DNA from: Acetobacter malorum
GTDB lineage: Bacteria; Pseudomonadota; Alphaproteobacteria; Acetobacterales; Acetobacteraceae
DNA length: 64,000 nucleotides
Direction of reading: 5' to 3'
Assembly: GCF_002153605.1 (NCBI RefSeq)
Contig: NZ_JOPG01000003.1
Coordinates: 20,649 to 84,648 of the forward strand
Below the pieces are notes generated by a model. It worked only from the letters and a program-made list of their open reading frames with translations. It searched no databases and was not told the DNA's origin. How positions within the stretch are numbered: the first letter of the stretch is position 1; each line of letters opens with the position of its first letter. This document shows positions 1 to 9,370 of the stretch, piece after piece. A program made the translations under genes and the position numbers.

Positions 1-840
1 GTTAAAATCATGCGCCGGGGTGATCTTCACCGCACCGGTGCCTTTTTCCGGGTCGGAGTGCAGATCGGCTACGATGGGAATCAGGCGTCCCGTCAGTGGG
101 AGGCGAACAGACTGGCCAACCAGCGCTGCGTAGCGCTCATCTTCCGGATGGACAGCAACAGCGACGTCGCCCAGCATGGTTTCAGGCCGTGTCGTAGCGA
201 CCGTAATGGTTTCACCGGCTTTGCCCTCAACGGGGTAACGGATGTACCAGAGCTTCCCTGCGACGTCTTTGCTTTCGACTTCAAGGTCGGAAATGGCGGA
301 GCGGAACATCGGGTCCCAGTTGACCAGACGACGGTCCCGGTAAATCAGCCCTTCCTTATAAAGGGTGACAAAAACCTCCTTGACCGCGCGGGACAGCCCT
401 TCATCCATGGTAAAGCGTTCACGCGGCCAGTCGAGAGACGCCCCCAGTCGACGCAACTGGCGCGTAATGCCGCCACCAGACTCTTCTTTCCATTTCCAGA
501 CGCGCTGGACGAAAGCTTCGCGCCCCATCTCCTGTCGGGTGGTGTTTTCTGTGGCCAGTGCCCGCTCGACAACCATCTGCGTGGCAATGCCAGCATGGTC
601 GGTGCCAGGCTGCCACAGGGTATCAAACCCCTGCATCCGCTTCCAGCGCACCAGCGTGTCCTGCAGGGTCATGGTCAGAGCATGCCCCATATGGAGGGTG
701 CCTGTCACATTCGGCGGTGGAATCATGATAGTGAACGACTTCTTGCCGCTCTGCGGGTTAGCCGAAAATGCCTTTTCGCTCTCCCACAGCTCGTAAAGTT
801 TCTTCTCTGTCTCAGCAGGCTCAAAAGTCTTGTTCAGCAT
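1..840 (-). CDS. valS: valyl-tRNA synthetase, N-terminal part (runs off the window)
   Basis: Class Ia aminoacyl-tRNA synthetase that charges tRNA-Val in the cytoplasm. The frame is open from an ATG at 840 to the window edge, giving 280 residues of a protein that is usually about 900 long, so only the N-terminus is present. The N-terminus starts [10 protein letters not shown]. The class I HIGH signature appears as HMGH at residues 50-53, inside the typical valS segment [15 protein letters not shown]. Later the editing (CP1) region begins with [10 protein letters not shown], where mischarged Thr is normally hydrolysed. The gene lies downstream of the TolC gene on the same strand, with a terminator-like hairpin between them. 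It therefore probably has its own promoter, or depends on read-through. Confidence 0.95.
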   Translation of the reverse strand, partial: MLNKTFEPAETEKKLYELWESEKAFSANPQSGKKSFTIMIPPPNVTGTLHMGHALTMTLQDTLVRWKRMQGFDTLWQPGTDHAGIATQMVVERALATENTTRQEMGREAFVQRVWKWKEESGGGITRQLRRLGASLDWPRERFTMDEGLSRAVKEVFVTLYKEGLIYRDRRLVNWDPMFRSAISDLEVESKDVAGKLWYIRYPVEGKAGETITVATTRPETMLGDVAVAVHPEDERYAALVGQSVRLPLTGRLIPIVADLHSDPEKGTGAVKITPAHDFN

Positions 841-860
841 GATATCCAACCAGAAAACAT

Positions 861-894
861 AAAAAGGCGGAAGGCATGTCCTGCCCCCGCCTTT
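861..894 (-). terminator. rho-independent terminator of the TolC gene
   Basis: Read on the minus strand, an 8-bp perfect stem (AAAGGCGG with CCGCCTTT) encloses a GC-rich loop that can itself pair (GGCA with TGCC), and is followed by TTTTTATG. It lies between the TolC gene stop and the valS start and fits an intrinsic terminator. Confidence 0.7.
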
Positions 895-1021
895 GCAGAG
901 TTATAGTCCGAGCTTCCCGTGCAGGAAACATCTGACAGGGCTACTTTTCATCGAAGGGACAAAAAACAAGACTGTCAGACTAAAAGCCGATCTATATTTG
1001 TTGGCAACCCGGTGCCAGTTT

Positions 1022-2455
1022 TTAACGACCAGGCTGGTTCACAGCATAGTCGTTCAGCCCCCACAGACGATCTTTTACAGCTTTGTAATAAGCTTTGTCG
1101 TCATAGAGTGGAACGTTCAGTTGGAGATCTGCTGCTGTCAGACGACCGATGGCAGAGGCGACATTATAGGACGCGAGAACCATGTTGCTCAGGCTCTGCA
1201 CCAGTGCGACCTGAGCCTGAAGCAATGTTTCCTGCTGCTGCAGGACTTCCAGCGTTGTGCTGGTGCCCACAATAGCCTGACGCTCAACACCATCAAGAGC
1301 GACCGTACCGGCTTTAATGGCCATCCGGTTGCTGGAGATAGCCGCCTGATAGGAAACCAGCTTCTGCCAGTTTGAAACGGCGTCCTGTGCGGCTGTCCGG
1401 CGCTGAATATCAACTTCGCGATGGGCTGCCTGCGCCTGCTGTTTGGCCTGCCGGACAGCCGCATATTCCGAACCACCCTGATAAACAGGAATATTGAAAT
1501 TCAGCATGGCATATTTATTTTCATCAATCTGATGATTCAGGCTTTGGTTGATTTGCCTGCTGTAAGCTGCCGTTGCTGAAATCTTGGGCATGATAGCCGC
1601 CATAGCCACAGCGACTGCATCTTTCTGAGAGGATTCGGTGAAAAGAGCGTTAATCACGTCAGGATTGTTCTTGACCGCCATAGCGGCCGCAGTCTGTTCG
1701 TTTTTAACGGGCAGCACGAGAGGTTGAGGTGGCACAAGATTAGGGGGAGGAGCCATCCCCACAATCTGCATGTAGGTGGCTTGCGCTGTCTGAAGGGTGC
1801 CTTCGGACTGCTGTCGCGTGGCTTTCGCTGACGCGTAAGCAGATTCAGCCTGAGCCACGTCGGTCCGGGTAATTTCCCCGACCTTGAAGCGTTCATTGGT
1901 AGCCCGCAGCTGCTGCTGCAGAACGCGTTCGTTATTGATGTTGAGCTGCAGAAGCTGTTCGTCTTCAATTACGCTCACATAAGCGTTTACAACATTTTTG
2001 AAGACCTGCTGTTCAACTGAAATCAGGTTGGCGCGTGCTGCCATGACTTTATTGACGGCCTGATGCGTGGACGCTGTCGTTTTGCCGCCACTATAGATCG
2101 GCTGCTGAATAGTAACACCTGCTGTATAGCCGGGGGTATCATAAACACGTAGATAACCAGGCTGATCTGCTGAGCCTTGATAATCGTTTGTCCCCTTGTA
2201 ATAACTGAGACCGACACTCCCTGTCACTGTAGGACGCCAGCCAGCCAGCGCTGTGGGGACTTGCTCATCTGTTGCACGTAATGTTGCACGTGCCTGCTGC
2301 AGTGTGGGGTTGGTCAGATAAGCTGAGGCAAGAGCTTCCTGCAGCGTATGCGGAATAAAGCTGGGGGAGCCGCTTCCATCATACTTCTGGGCCCACGCAG
2401 TGGAACTGCAAAGCATGGCGGCCATGCCCATCCCGACCCCGTAAATACGCCGCAT
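1022..2455 (-). CDS. tolC: TolC-family outer membrane efflux protein
   Basis: Trimeric outer membrane channel that normally completes type I secretion and RND efflux pumps by spanning the outer membrane and periplasm. The 477-residue length is normal. A signal peptide (MRRIYGVGMGMAAMLCSSTAWA) is followed by the start of the first outer membrane efflux repeat (LQEALASAYLTNPTLQQARA). A second repeat begins near residue 250, and the middle is rich in the long amphipathic helices of the family. The start is supported by AGGAG six bases before the ATG. There is no inner membrane pump or adaptor gene beside it, so it is probably a shared exit duct. The specific substrates cannot be read from the sequence. 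Confidence 0.9.
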   Translation of the reverse strand: MRRIYGVGMGMAAMLCSSTAWAQKYDGSGSPSFIPHTLQEALASAYLTNPTLQQARATLRATDEQVPTALAGWRPTVTGSVGLSYYKGTNDYQGSADQPGYLRVYDTPGYTAGVTIQQPIYSGGKTTASTHQAVNKVMAARANLISVEQQVFKNVVNAYVSVIEDEQLLQLNINNERVLQQQLRATNERFKVGEITRTDVAQAESAYASAKATRQQSEGTLQTAQATYMQIVGMAPPPNLVPPQPLVLPVKNEQTAAAMAVKNNPDVINALFTESSQKDAVAVAMAAIMPKISATAAYSRQINQSLNHQIDENKYAMLNFNIPVYQGGSEYAAVRQAKQQAQAAHREVDIQRRTAAQDAVSNWQKLVSYQAAISSNRMAIKAGTVALDGVERQAIVGTSTTLEVLQQQETLLQAQVALVQSLSNMVLASYNVASAIGRLTAADLQLNVPLYDDKAYYKAVKDRLWGLNDYAVNQPGR

Positions 2456-2735
2456 TTGTTTCTCCTGCCTAAATTAGAGCACAAATAAATAGTTGCCACT
2501 TCATGCCACGATGAAGGGTGCATTTCTATCTTTTATCATCTAAAAAATCTGAATCATGACAAAAGCTGGCGTTTCATTGCGTTAAAAAGCGCAATTACGA
2601 AAATCAAAAGAAAACCGACTGGCCATTACAGTTTTCTGCAGTTTTCCTGGAAACGCATTCGCTTAGGCAGCTTTACAAATAACTACCCACTAAATTTTGG
2701 AAAAACCACATGAGATTTTTAGCTTAACTAAAAAC

Positions 2736-2809
2736 TGGAGGTCCGGGCGGGAATCGAACCCACGTACGCGGATTTGCAGTCCGCTGCATCACCATTCTGC
2801 CACCGGACC
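2736..2809 (-). tRNA. tRNA-Cys (GCA anticodon)
   Basis: Full cloverleaf on the minus strand: acceptor GGTCCGG pairs with CCGGACC, anticodon loop CTGCAAA with GCA, T-arm GGGTTCGATTCCC, and an encoded CCA end. The length is 74 nt. An AT-rich TTTTTAG/CTAAAAA repeat lies just downstream and may terminate it. Confidence 0.96.
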
Positions 2810-3018
2810 GGCGTGGTGTGTGGGCCTTATCTCTCTTAAAGCCGCTTTGGTCAAGTCATTGTATGAATGATTTTTAGCACACTTCATGACAAGGCTTTGC
2901 GGCGTTTTTTTATCGGTCTTCAACCCGGAGAGCGGGCCGTAAGTTTGTTTGGTGGCCACCCTCGTGGCATCCGCCAGATACCGGACAGGTAAACTCACCG
3001 GAGATGCTGGATTTCATC

Positions 3019-3825
3019 CTATCCGCCTGCGTGCTCTTTCTGTCCCACATCCAGACTTTGCAGGATATGCTTGCGCAGGAATGCCGGCAGCAGGCGTTCA
3101 GCAACACGCAAGACCCGAAATGGCCAGGGGAAAATAAGCTCTTCCTGCCCGTTCTTGATGGCTTTCATGATCCGGCGAGCAGCACTGCCTGCTGAGACCA
3201 GAAACGGACGCGGCCCTTCCAGTCTCTGGCTCATCGGGGTGTCGACAAAACCCGGCACAACGAGGGTCAATTGAATATTTTTGGGTCGCCAGGCCAGATT
3301 GGCGGCCTGAGCAAAGCAGGCGAGGCCTGCCTTGGAGCTACTGTAGGATGCCGCAAATGGTAGTTCATAGAAGCCGGCGACAGACCCAATCAGAACAATT
3401 TTTCCGTAGCCTTGATGGAGCATGCTTTGTGCTGCTGCCGTCGCAAGCGTTACCGGCGTTGCATAATTGACCAGCGCGAGCTTCAGAACGCCGGCAGGGT
3501 CTTCTGTCTGCTGATCGGGTGATTTGATATCGGACAACCCTGCTCCCAGGATAACCAGATCGAGACCGTGTCTAGCCTGATCTTCCCGGATAGCGCTAAG
3601 GGCTGCCTCACCATTGGAGAGATCAATCTGACGAGGGAAAACCTCAGCTCCACGGGCGCAGCACAGCTTGGCAATGGTGTCCAGCCGCTCTTTATTGCGC
3701 CCCCAGAGCATGAGGGTGCGGCCCGGTTTCGCATAGCGTTTTGCCAGCTCCATCCCAATGCCGCCAGTGGCTCCGGTAATCAGCACAGACCGGAGTTCGT
3801 GCCCGCTCGTTGAGACCTTGTTCAC
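3019..3825 (-). CDS. SDR-family NAD(P)-dependent oxidoreductase
   Basis: Classical short-chain dehydrogenase/reductase of 268 residues. The Rossmann cofactor motif is TGATGGIG near residue 18. The NNAG-type position reads LGAG. The catalytic Ser lies in IGSVAG and the active-site Tyr and Lys in YSSSKAGL. After the catalytic core comes the usual PG...T segment (VVPGFVDTPMSQ). The C-terminus is slightly longer than the minimal family length and contains a hydrophobic, basic stretch (FPWPFRVLRVAERLLPAFLRK) that could contact a membrane. The gene is divergent from the acyltransferase-like gene to the right. The substrate cannot be assigned; such genes often act on lipids or fatty acyl chains, but that is inference. 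Confidence 0.85.
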   Translation of the reverse strand: MNKVSTSGHELRSVLITGATGGIGMELAKRYAKPGRTLMLWGRNKERLDTIAKLCCARGAEVFPRQIDLSNGEAALSAIREDQARHGLDLVILGAGLSDIKSPDQQTEDPAGVLKLALVNYATPVTLATAAAQSMLHQGYGKIVLIGSVAGFYELPFAASYSSSKAGLACFAQAANLAWRPKNIQLTLVVPGFVDTPMSQRLEGPRPFLVSAGSAARRIMKAIKNGQEELIFPWPFRVLRVAERLLPAFLRKHILQSLDVGQKEHAGG

Positions 3826-3898
3826 ACTTCCCCCTTTTCCATTCCGTCGGAATGATGCATCACCTTGCGGTTTCCAGGCCCAGTTTGATGGAGTACCG

Positions 3899-5044
3899 AT
3901 GACTACCCCGAACCAGATCGTCGTTTCCGCCGTCTCGGGCGCTCGTCAGCTTTCGCTCTTCATCAAGCTTCCGCGCCTTCTTTACAACGACCAGCCCAGC
4001 TATGTCCCGCCTCTGGATATGGAGCAGCGCGATATGCTCCACCCGCGTCGGTCGCCGTTCTTCAGCCATGGCACAGCATGTTACTTTCTGGCCTGGCGGG
4101 ATGGGAAGCCCATCGGGCGAATATCCGCTCAGATTGATACACTCGCTCTTGAGCAACCTGGCCCCAGAACAGGTTTTTTTGGTGCACTGGATGCTTTGGA
4201 CACCGAGTGCGTCAAACCCCTGCTGGATGCGGCAACGGGCTGGCTCAAAGCGCAGGGTATTGAACGGATCAGAGGACCTTGGACCCTGAATTATCATGGT
4301 GAATCGGGCACTATGATTGAAGGGCAGATGGAACCTCCCATGATCGGTACAGGCTGGCACCCGGCTACACTGGGGCCAGCTATTGAACAGGCCGGCTTCT
4401 CGAAAGCCATGGATCTGCTGTCTTACAGAATGGAAACCAGCCCGGCAGCCGAGCAGGCCAACCGGATTCCCGCCAATCTGCGCCAGCGGCTGGGTGGCAT
4501 CACGGTGCGCGGGCTACGCAAGGACCATATTGATGAAGACGCGGACATCCTGCGGTCGATCTATAACGACGCATGGGAAGGCACGTGGGGCAATGTCCCC
4601 ATTACAGAAATTGAAATCCGCTCCCTGCTCAAAGCGTTAAAGCCCGTTTTGCGGCCGGAGCAGTATGTTCTGGTTGAATTTAAAGGGGAGCCGGTTGCGA
4701 TTGCGCTGGTTATCCCGAATATTTTTGACCTGAATGGTGATGTTGGCGGTGCGCCCTCCCCGCTTGGCTGGGTCAAGCTGGCGTCGCGTTTGATTGCGCA
4801 TGATTTTTATTCTGCGCGCGTAATTCTTCTGGGCGTAAAGAAAAAGCTCGCTGGTACGGCCCTCAGCGCCATTATTCCCGGGTTGCTGATTGATGAGCTA
4901 ATGAAGCGCGGTCGGGACCTGCCTTATCGTACGATTGAGCTGGGCTGGGTGCTGGAAACCAACATGCCTATTCGCAACCTGATCGAGCGGATTGTGCCTG
5001 TTCCCTACAAGCGGCATCGCATGTACGAAAAGCTGCTTTCCTGA
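3899..5044 (+). CDS. GNAT-like N-acyltransferase family protein
   Basis: Protein of 381 residues resembling the long GNAT-like family that is often labelled dATP pyrophosphohydrolase or N-acetyltransferase in Alphaproteobacteria. An N-terminal segment (LFIKLPRLLYNDQPSYVPPL) is followed by FGALDALDTE, a WLKAQGIERIRGPW stretch and an NYHGESG region, which are features I recognise in that family. The chosen ATG at 3899 removes an N-terminal extension that would overlap the divergent SDR gene. No signal peptide or membrane span is visible. The divergent pairing with an SDR fits a shared lipid or amine modification role, but neither substrate nor acyl donor is shown by the sequence. Confidence 0.65.
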   Translation: MTTPNQIVVSAVSGARQLSLFIKLPRLLYNDQPSYVPPLDMEQRDMLHPRRSPFFSHGTACYFLAWRDGKPIGRISAQIDTLALEQPGPRTGFFGALDALDTECVKPLLDAATGWLKAQGIERIRGPWTLNYHGESGTMIEGQMEPPMIGTGWHPATLGPAIEQAGFSKAMDLLSYRMETSPAAEQANRIPANLRQRLGGITVRGLRKDHIDEDADILRSIYNDAWEGTWGNVPITEIEIRSLLKALKPVLRPEQYVLVEFKGEPVAIALVIPNIFDLNGDVGGAPSPLGWVKLASRLIAHDFYSARVILLGVKKKLAGTALSAIIPGLLIDELMKRGRDLPYRTIELGWVLETNMPIRNLIERIVPVPYKRHRMYEKLLS

Positions 5045-5092
5045 TGGCGTCAGGTCAGGCTGAAAATTCTCTTTTCAGCCTGATCGTCCCGC

Positions 5093-6067
5093 TTAAAGAT
5101 GGCTCCAGCCACCTTTGGTGAACGTCATGGACTGGCCATTGCCGTCAAGAACCTGTACGCCCACTTTTCCTTCGTGAAACTGGCCAATACGAGTTACCGG
5201 GACGGAGCCGTGAGGGGTTTCTAATGCCCCAGCCTGTTTGAGGGCAGCCTCGTGGGCAGGCGGGACTGCAAACAAAATCTCGTAATCGTCGCCACCCGTG
5301 AGGCATACGTCCAGCCAGTCGGGACCACAGGCTATAGCTGCATCGGACCGTGGAACAGCATGAGCAGTCAGGGTCACAGCCAGCCCATTCTCACGCGCAA
5401 GGTGGCCTGCGTCCTGCAGGAGGCCATCAGAGACGTCCATGGCTGCGGAGGCCAGACCATAGAGTGGCAGGCCTATACGGGGCTGAGGGAGCCTGTAACG
5501 GCTTGCAAGGTAACCGGAGGGGTCACTCAGATGCCTTTGCAGGACACGCAGACCTAGCGCGCCGTCACCAATCGTTCCGGTCACCCAGAGGCCATCCCCG
5601 GCCTGTGCGCCGACGCGTCGGATAGCCTGCCCGCGAAGAACGGAGCCCAGAATGGTCAGAGAAAGGACGAGAGGCCCCGACGTGGAAGTTGTGTCCCCTC
5701 CCAGCAGACTGAGGCCAAAATGCTTCTGATCAGCCTTCAGACCGCTACAGAAGGCTGTAAACCATGCATCATCCAGTCCCGGAGGGCGGGCCAGTGTAAG
5801 CAACCACCCCTCAGGGGTCGCGCCCATGGCGGCAAGATCGGACAGATTGCAGCGGAGGAGCTTGCGCCCGATTGTCTCAGGGGGATCGTCTGGCAGGAAA
5901 TGAACGTTTTCCACCATCGCATCGGCGGCAATAACCAGTTCCATGCCTGCCGGGGGTGTAAAAACAGCAGCATCATCCTTCAGGCCCAGCGCTGCCGGGC
6001 CTGCAAGCTCGGAAAAGTGCCGATGGATGAAGCTGAATTCCTGCGGCAGATCAGTCAGCGGGACCAC
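5093..6067 (-). CDS. thiL: thiamine-monophosphate kinase
   Basis: Phosphorylates thiamine monophosphate to thiamine diphosphate, the last step of cofactor synthesis, in the cytoplasm. At 324 residues it is family length. The N-terminal EFSFIHRHF is followed by GLKDDAAVF with the metal-binding Asp pair, then by AADAMVENVHF and the ATP-binding region GGDTTSTSGPLVLS. The second half has GDGLWVTGTIGDGALGL and AAMDVSDGLLQDAGHL. The start is a GTG at 6067 that overlaps the end of nusB by 17 bases. The upstream AAAGAAG lies close to the GTG, so the exact start is less certain. It forms an operon with nusB and probably nrdR. Confidence 0.93.
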   Translation of the reverse strand: MVPLTDLPQEFSFIHRHFSELAGPAALGLKDDAAVFTPPAGMELVIAADAMVENVHFLPDDPPETIGRKLLRCNLSDLAAMGATPEGWLLTLARPPGLDDAWFTAFCSGLKADQKHFGLSLLGGDTTSTSGPLVLSLTILGSVLRGQAIRRVGAQAGDGLWVTGTIGDGALGLRVLQRHLSDPSGYLASRYRLPQPRIGLPLYGLASAAMDVSDGLLQDAGHLARENGLAVTLTAHAVPRSDAAIACGPDWLDVCLTGGDDYEILFAVPPAHEAALKQAGALETPHGSVPVTRIGQFHEGKVGVQVLDGNGQSMTFTKGGWSHL

Positions 6068-6578
6068 CTTCTTTTTCTTCGTCTTCCGTCGGACCGCTGA
6101 CCAGTCTTTTCATAATGGTATCCAGCACTCCGTTAACCAGCTTGGGTTCATCACCCGAGAAGAAGCCGTGTGCGATGTCCATATATTCGTTAATCAGCAC
6201 ACGTGCCGGCACGCTGGCTTCCAGCGCTTCCCCTATAGCTGCCTGAAACAGGGCACGCAGAACCGGGTCCAGACGCGCCACAGGCCATGAGGCCGGAAGT
6301 GTTTGAGTCAGCTGTTCCAGAATAACACCGCGTTCCGCAACACCTTGCCTGACAATGGTGCAGAAAAGCTGCGTGTCTGCCTCAGGGATGCATCCTTCGT
6401 CATAAGACGCATTATCCAGCGTGGTGCCAAACCGGTGCACCAGAAACTGCTGAATGACGCTTTCCGGGCGATCTTCATTCTGCTCAATCTGAAAAAGAGC
6501 CTGAATGGCGGCAACGCGGGCAGCGGTGCGGGGCCGTTGCGCGCCTTTAAGTTCTGAATGGTCCTGCAGCTCTGTCAT
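6051..6578 (-). CDS. nusB: transcription antitermination factor NusB
   Basis: Small all-helical RNA-binding protein that, with NusE (S10), binds boxA of rRNA leaders and prevents premature termination. It has 175 residues. RTAARVAAIQALFQIEQ is the N-terminal RNA-binding helix, and VARLDPVLRALFQAAIGE with VLINEYMDIAHGFFSGDEPKLVNGVLD is the conserved C-terminal core (a family hallmark, INEYV..A..F). An acidic tail (TEDEEKEGGPAD) overlaps the thiL start, indicating translational coupling. The riboflavin genes that often precede nusB in Alphaproteobacteria are absent here. Confidence 0.95.
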   Translation of the reverse strand: MTELQDHSELKGAQRPRTAARVAAIQALFQIEQNEDRPESVIQQFLVHRFGTTLDNASYDEGCIPEADTQLFCTIVRQGVAERGVILEQLTQTLPASWPVARLDPVLRALFQAAIGEALEASVPARVLINEYMDIAHGFFSGDEPKLVNGVLDTIMKRLVSGPTEDEEKEGGPAD

Positions 6579-6615
6579 TCCCTATCTCCTGCTACCCGTG
6601 TGAGGGAGCGGGGTT

Positions 6616-7116
6616 TCATGGCTTCTTTATGCCACGAGGTCCAGTCTTTTCCTGCGAATCAGGCTCTAACGAGTCCATTGACGTCAGAATTTCCGAAAAA
6701 TCCCGCCCTTCCGTGAAGTCTCTATAGACACTCGCAAAGCGGACATATCCGACAGTATCGACCTCTCTTAACCCATCCATCGCCAGTTCCCCGATACGCG
6801 CGGAGGGCACCTCTGTTTCCCCGGCCGCCTCAAGCTGCCTTACCAGACCTGTGACAATCTGTTCGATTCTGCTTTCAGACACAGGACGCTTGCGCAGAGC
6901 GATCCGGATGGAACGGGTGATTTTCTCCCGCTCGAAAGGCGCACGCCGACCATCAGCCTTGACGACAATCAGATCGCGCAGCTGTACACGTTCAACTGTT
7001 GTGAAACGCTGGCCGCAGGACAGACAGGCTCTGCGCCGGCGAATGGCAGAACCTTCCTCGTTGGGACGACTGTCCTTGACCTGACTATCCGGGTTCCCAC
7101 AAAAAGGGCAACGCAT
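6616..7116 (-). CDS. nrdR: transcriptional repressor NrdR
   Basis: ATP/dATP-sensing zinc repressor of ribonucleotide reductase genes. I take the start at 7116 ([10 protein letters not shown]), which gives 166 residues. An upstream alternative start would add only seven residues. The N-terminal zinc ribbon uses C3, C6, C31 and C34 (CPFC and CLSC), followed by the ATP-cone domain from about residue 46 ([16 protein letters not shown], then [13 protein letters not shown]). It lies 37 bp before nusB on the same strand, so the three genes nrdR-nusB-thiL are likely co-transcribed. No ribonucleotide reductase gene is in the window. Confidence 0.95.
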   Translation of the reverse strand: MRCPFCGNPDSQVKDSRPNEEGSAIRRRRACLSCGQRFTTVERVQLRDLIVVKADGRRAPFEREKITRSIRIALRKRPVSESRIEQIVTGLVRQLEAAGETEVPSARIGELAMDGLREVDTVGYVRFASVYRDFTEGRDFSEILTSMDSLEPDSQEKTGPRGIKKP

Positions 7117-7269
7117 CGTGACGTGAGCCTTTCTCACTCTGGCACTGAAAGGGCCGATGCTTTTTCAAGCTTGGCCTTCTGGCGCGACATTGCGGTATAG
7201 TGACCGCAATAAAATTCTTTTGCCCCACCAGTTTATACCGGTCCCGGGCTATTAAAAACTGGAGTTACG

Positions 7270-7758
7270 ATGAAAATGCGTTTTCGTGCTGGCTGTGTCG
7301 CTGCAATGCTGGCTGGCTTTGCTCTCGCAGGCCCCGTTTTGGCGGAAGATCGGGACCCTGATAAATCCCTGCCCGGCCAGACTGACGCTCAGAAAGATAT
7401 CACCATTACCAACACGAGCATGCAGTTCATCAAGAGCGAAAACCGCATGGCAGGCGTTTATTTTACAATCGCGAACGATGGTGGCAATGCCCACCTGATG
7501 ACCGATGTCCGGTCTTCTGCATGTCGGACACTGGTGGGGCACCACTCTGATCAGGAAAGCACGCCGGGCACACTGTCCCTGTTTACGCATCTTTCCTTAC
7601 CCGCGCATACAACGCTCGTGTTTCCGCGTGGAGGGTATCATCTGCTGTGTCTGGATCCGGACGCCTCCATCCAGCCGGGGCAAGATGTTTCCTTTACCTT
7701 CAGCTTTCTGGGCGGTTCGTCTAAAACCGTAACAATGAAAATGGATCAGGCTCAGTAA
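7270..7758 (+). CDS. PCu(A)C-family periplasmic protein with degenerate copper site
   Basis: A periplasmic protein of 162 residues with a signal peptide ending near LAGPVLA. After cleavage the fold follows the PCu(A)C copper chaperone family, which delivers Cu(I) to cytochrome oxidase: GVYFTIANDGG, then LPAHTTLVFPRGGYHLLCLDP and VSFTFSFLGG. The family's copper ligands, H(M)x10Mx21HxM, are poorly kept. The first site reads VGHH, the middle Met is replaced within SLFTHL, and the final HxM reads HLL. Copper binding in the known way is therefore doubtful. The start follows GGAG at good spacing. The gene stands alone between nrdR and the glycerol cluster. Confidence 0.75.
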   Translation: MKMRFRAGCVAAMLAGFALAGPVLAEDRDPDKSLPGQTDAQKDITITNTSMQFIKSENRMAGVYFTIANDGGNAHLMTDVRSSACRTLVGHHSDQESTPGTLSLFTHLSLPAHTTLVFPRGGYHLLCLDPDASIQPGQDVSFTFSFLGGSSKTVTMKMDQAQ

Positions 7759-7786
7759 GCGCGCTCTGCTAGCAGGGTTTGTTTTC

Positions 7787-7825
7787 CTCCCGGCTGCTGC
7801 CTCATCATGAGACACAAGCCGGGAG
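7787..7825. terminator. stem-loop between convergent PCu(A)C-like gene and glpK
   Basis: A 9-bp perfect stem (CTCCCGGCT with AGCCGGGAG) with a 21-base loop lies between two convergent genes. Neither side carries a clear T-run, so termination is plausible but not certain. Confidence 0.5.
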
Positions 7826-7843
7826 AGAAAAGTAGTGCAAACG

Positions 7844-9343
7844 TTAAACGGAGCTGGGGTTCGTCAGCGTCCGCTTAACGGCCTGATGCCAGCCCGCAAT
7901 CATGGTTTTACGCTGCTCGTTGGCCATGGAGGGCTTGAACAGCGCGCCGCGGGCCCATTCAGACGCCAGCGTCTTTTCATTTTCCCAGACCCCGGTTGCC
8001 AGACCGGCAAGGAAGCCGGCACCCAGAGCTGTCGTTTCAATGTTGCTCGGACGCTCAACATTGACTTGCAGCATGTCGGCCAGGAACTGACAGAACCAGT
8101 CATTGGCGGCCATACCGCCATCAACGCGCAGAGCTTCAGTGGTCCCTGCCCCGTCCTGCGTCATGGCTGTGACCAGATCCAGCGTCTGATAGGCCACAGA
8201 TTCCAGAGCCGCACGCGCAATATGAGCAGCTGTCGCATCAAGCGTCAGACCGCAGATCAGGCCGCGAGCATCCGGGTCCCAGTGCGGAGCGCCAAGCCCG
8301 ACAAATCCCGGCACCATGTAAACGCCATGGCTGTGTGGCACGCGCGTCGCCATATCGTCTGTCTGTGATGCATGCGTAATCAGATGCAGGCCATCACGCA
8401 GCCACTTGATAGCGGCACCCGCCACAAAGATGGAGCCTTCCAGCGCGTAAGACGTCTTGCCGTTGATACGGTAAGCAATGGTCGTCAGCATCCGGTTTTT
8501 GGAGGTGACTGGCTTTTCACCCGTATTCAGCAGCACAAAACAGCCTGTCCCGTAAGTCGCTTTCGCCATGCCCTGAGAGAAACAAGCCTGCCCGACAACA
8601 GCGGCCTGTTGGTCCCCTGCCATACCGGCAATGGGGATGGTACGGCCGAACAGAGCGGGATCTGTCTCACCAAAAATGGTGCTGTTGTCTTTTACCTCTG
8701 GCAACAGAGCAGCCGGAATACGGAACAACCGCAGCAGATCATCATCCCACTTCTGTGTGTGGATATCGAACAACAGGGTTCGCGCGGCATTGGTGATATC
8801 CGTGGCATGCACCTTCCCGCCCGTCAGACGCCAGAGCAGGAAGGAATCAATCGTGCCGAATGCCAGTTCGCCTTTTTCGGCTCTGGCGCGTGCGCCGGAC
8901 ACATTATCAAGCAGCCAGGCCAGTTTGGTGGCGGAAAAATAGGGGTCCAGTAGCAGGCCCGTCCGTTCACGGACAAGCGCTTCAGCTCCTTCATCCCGCA
9001 GTTTCTGGCAGACAGATGCTGTGCGGCGATCCTGCCAGACAATGGCACGATGGATCGGCTTACCCGTTGCGCGTTCCCACACGACGATGGTTTCGCGCTG
9101 GTTGGTAATACCAATCCCGGCAATGCGGCTGGTGCCACCGGCTTTTTCCAGCGCTGCTGTGGCTGTGGCCTTTGCGTCGTTCCAGATGTCTTCCGGACAA
9201 TGTTCTACCCAGCCGGGTTCAGGATAGTGCTGAGCAAACTCCTGGCGAGCACTTGAAATTTCCTGGGCATTTCGATCGAACACAATACTGCGCGTAGAGG
9301 TCGTGCCCTGATCAATCGCCAATACGTAGTCTTGCTTGCTCAT
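7844..9343 (-). CDS. glpK: glycerol kinase
   Basis: FGGY-family kinase that phosphorylates glycerol to glycerol-3-phosphate in the cytoplasm, trapping what enters through GlpF. Its length of 499 residues is typical. The N-terminal phosphate loop is [10 protein letters not shown], with the glycerol-binding NQRET, WQDRRT and a [13 protein letters not shown] loop. The second ATPase half contains [19 protein letters not shown]. It is the last gene of the minus-strand run glpD-glpF-glpK, 27 bp after glpF. In acetic acid bacteria this route works beside periplasmic glycerol oxidation by quinoprotein dehydrogenases (known biology, not seen here). Confidence 0.97.
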   Translation of the reverse strand: MSKQDYVLAIDQGTTSTRSIVFDRNAQEISSARQEFAQHYPEPGWVEHCPEDIWNDAKATATAALEKAGGTSRIAGIGITNQRETIVVWERATGKPIHRAIVWQDRRTASVCQKLRDEGAEALVRERTGLLLDPYFSATKLAWLLDNVSGARARAEKGELAFGTIDSFLLWRLTGGKVHATDITNAARTLLFDIHTQKWDDDLLRLFRIPAALLPEVKDNSTIFGETDPALFGRTIPIAGMAGDQQAAVVGQACFSQGMAKATYGTGCFVLLNTGEKPVTSKNRMLTTIAYRINGKTSYALEGSIFVAGAAIKWLRDGLHLITHASQTDDMATRVPHSHGVYMVPGFVGLGAPHWDPDARGLICGLTLDATAAHIARAALESVAYQTLDLVTAMTQDGAGTTEALRVDGGMAANDWFCQFLADMLQVNVERPSNIETTALGAGFLAGLATGVWENEKTLASEWARGALFKPSMANEQRKTMIAGWHQAVKRTLTNPSSV

Positions 9344-9370
9344 CGCACGTTATCCTTATGGCTGGAGCAA

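Noticed and set aside
10..906. Plus-strand frame of 298 codons at the left edge
   Set aside because: It is the reverse of valS, whose HMGH motif and editing region are clear on the minus strand.
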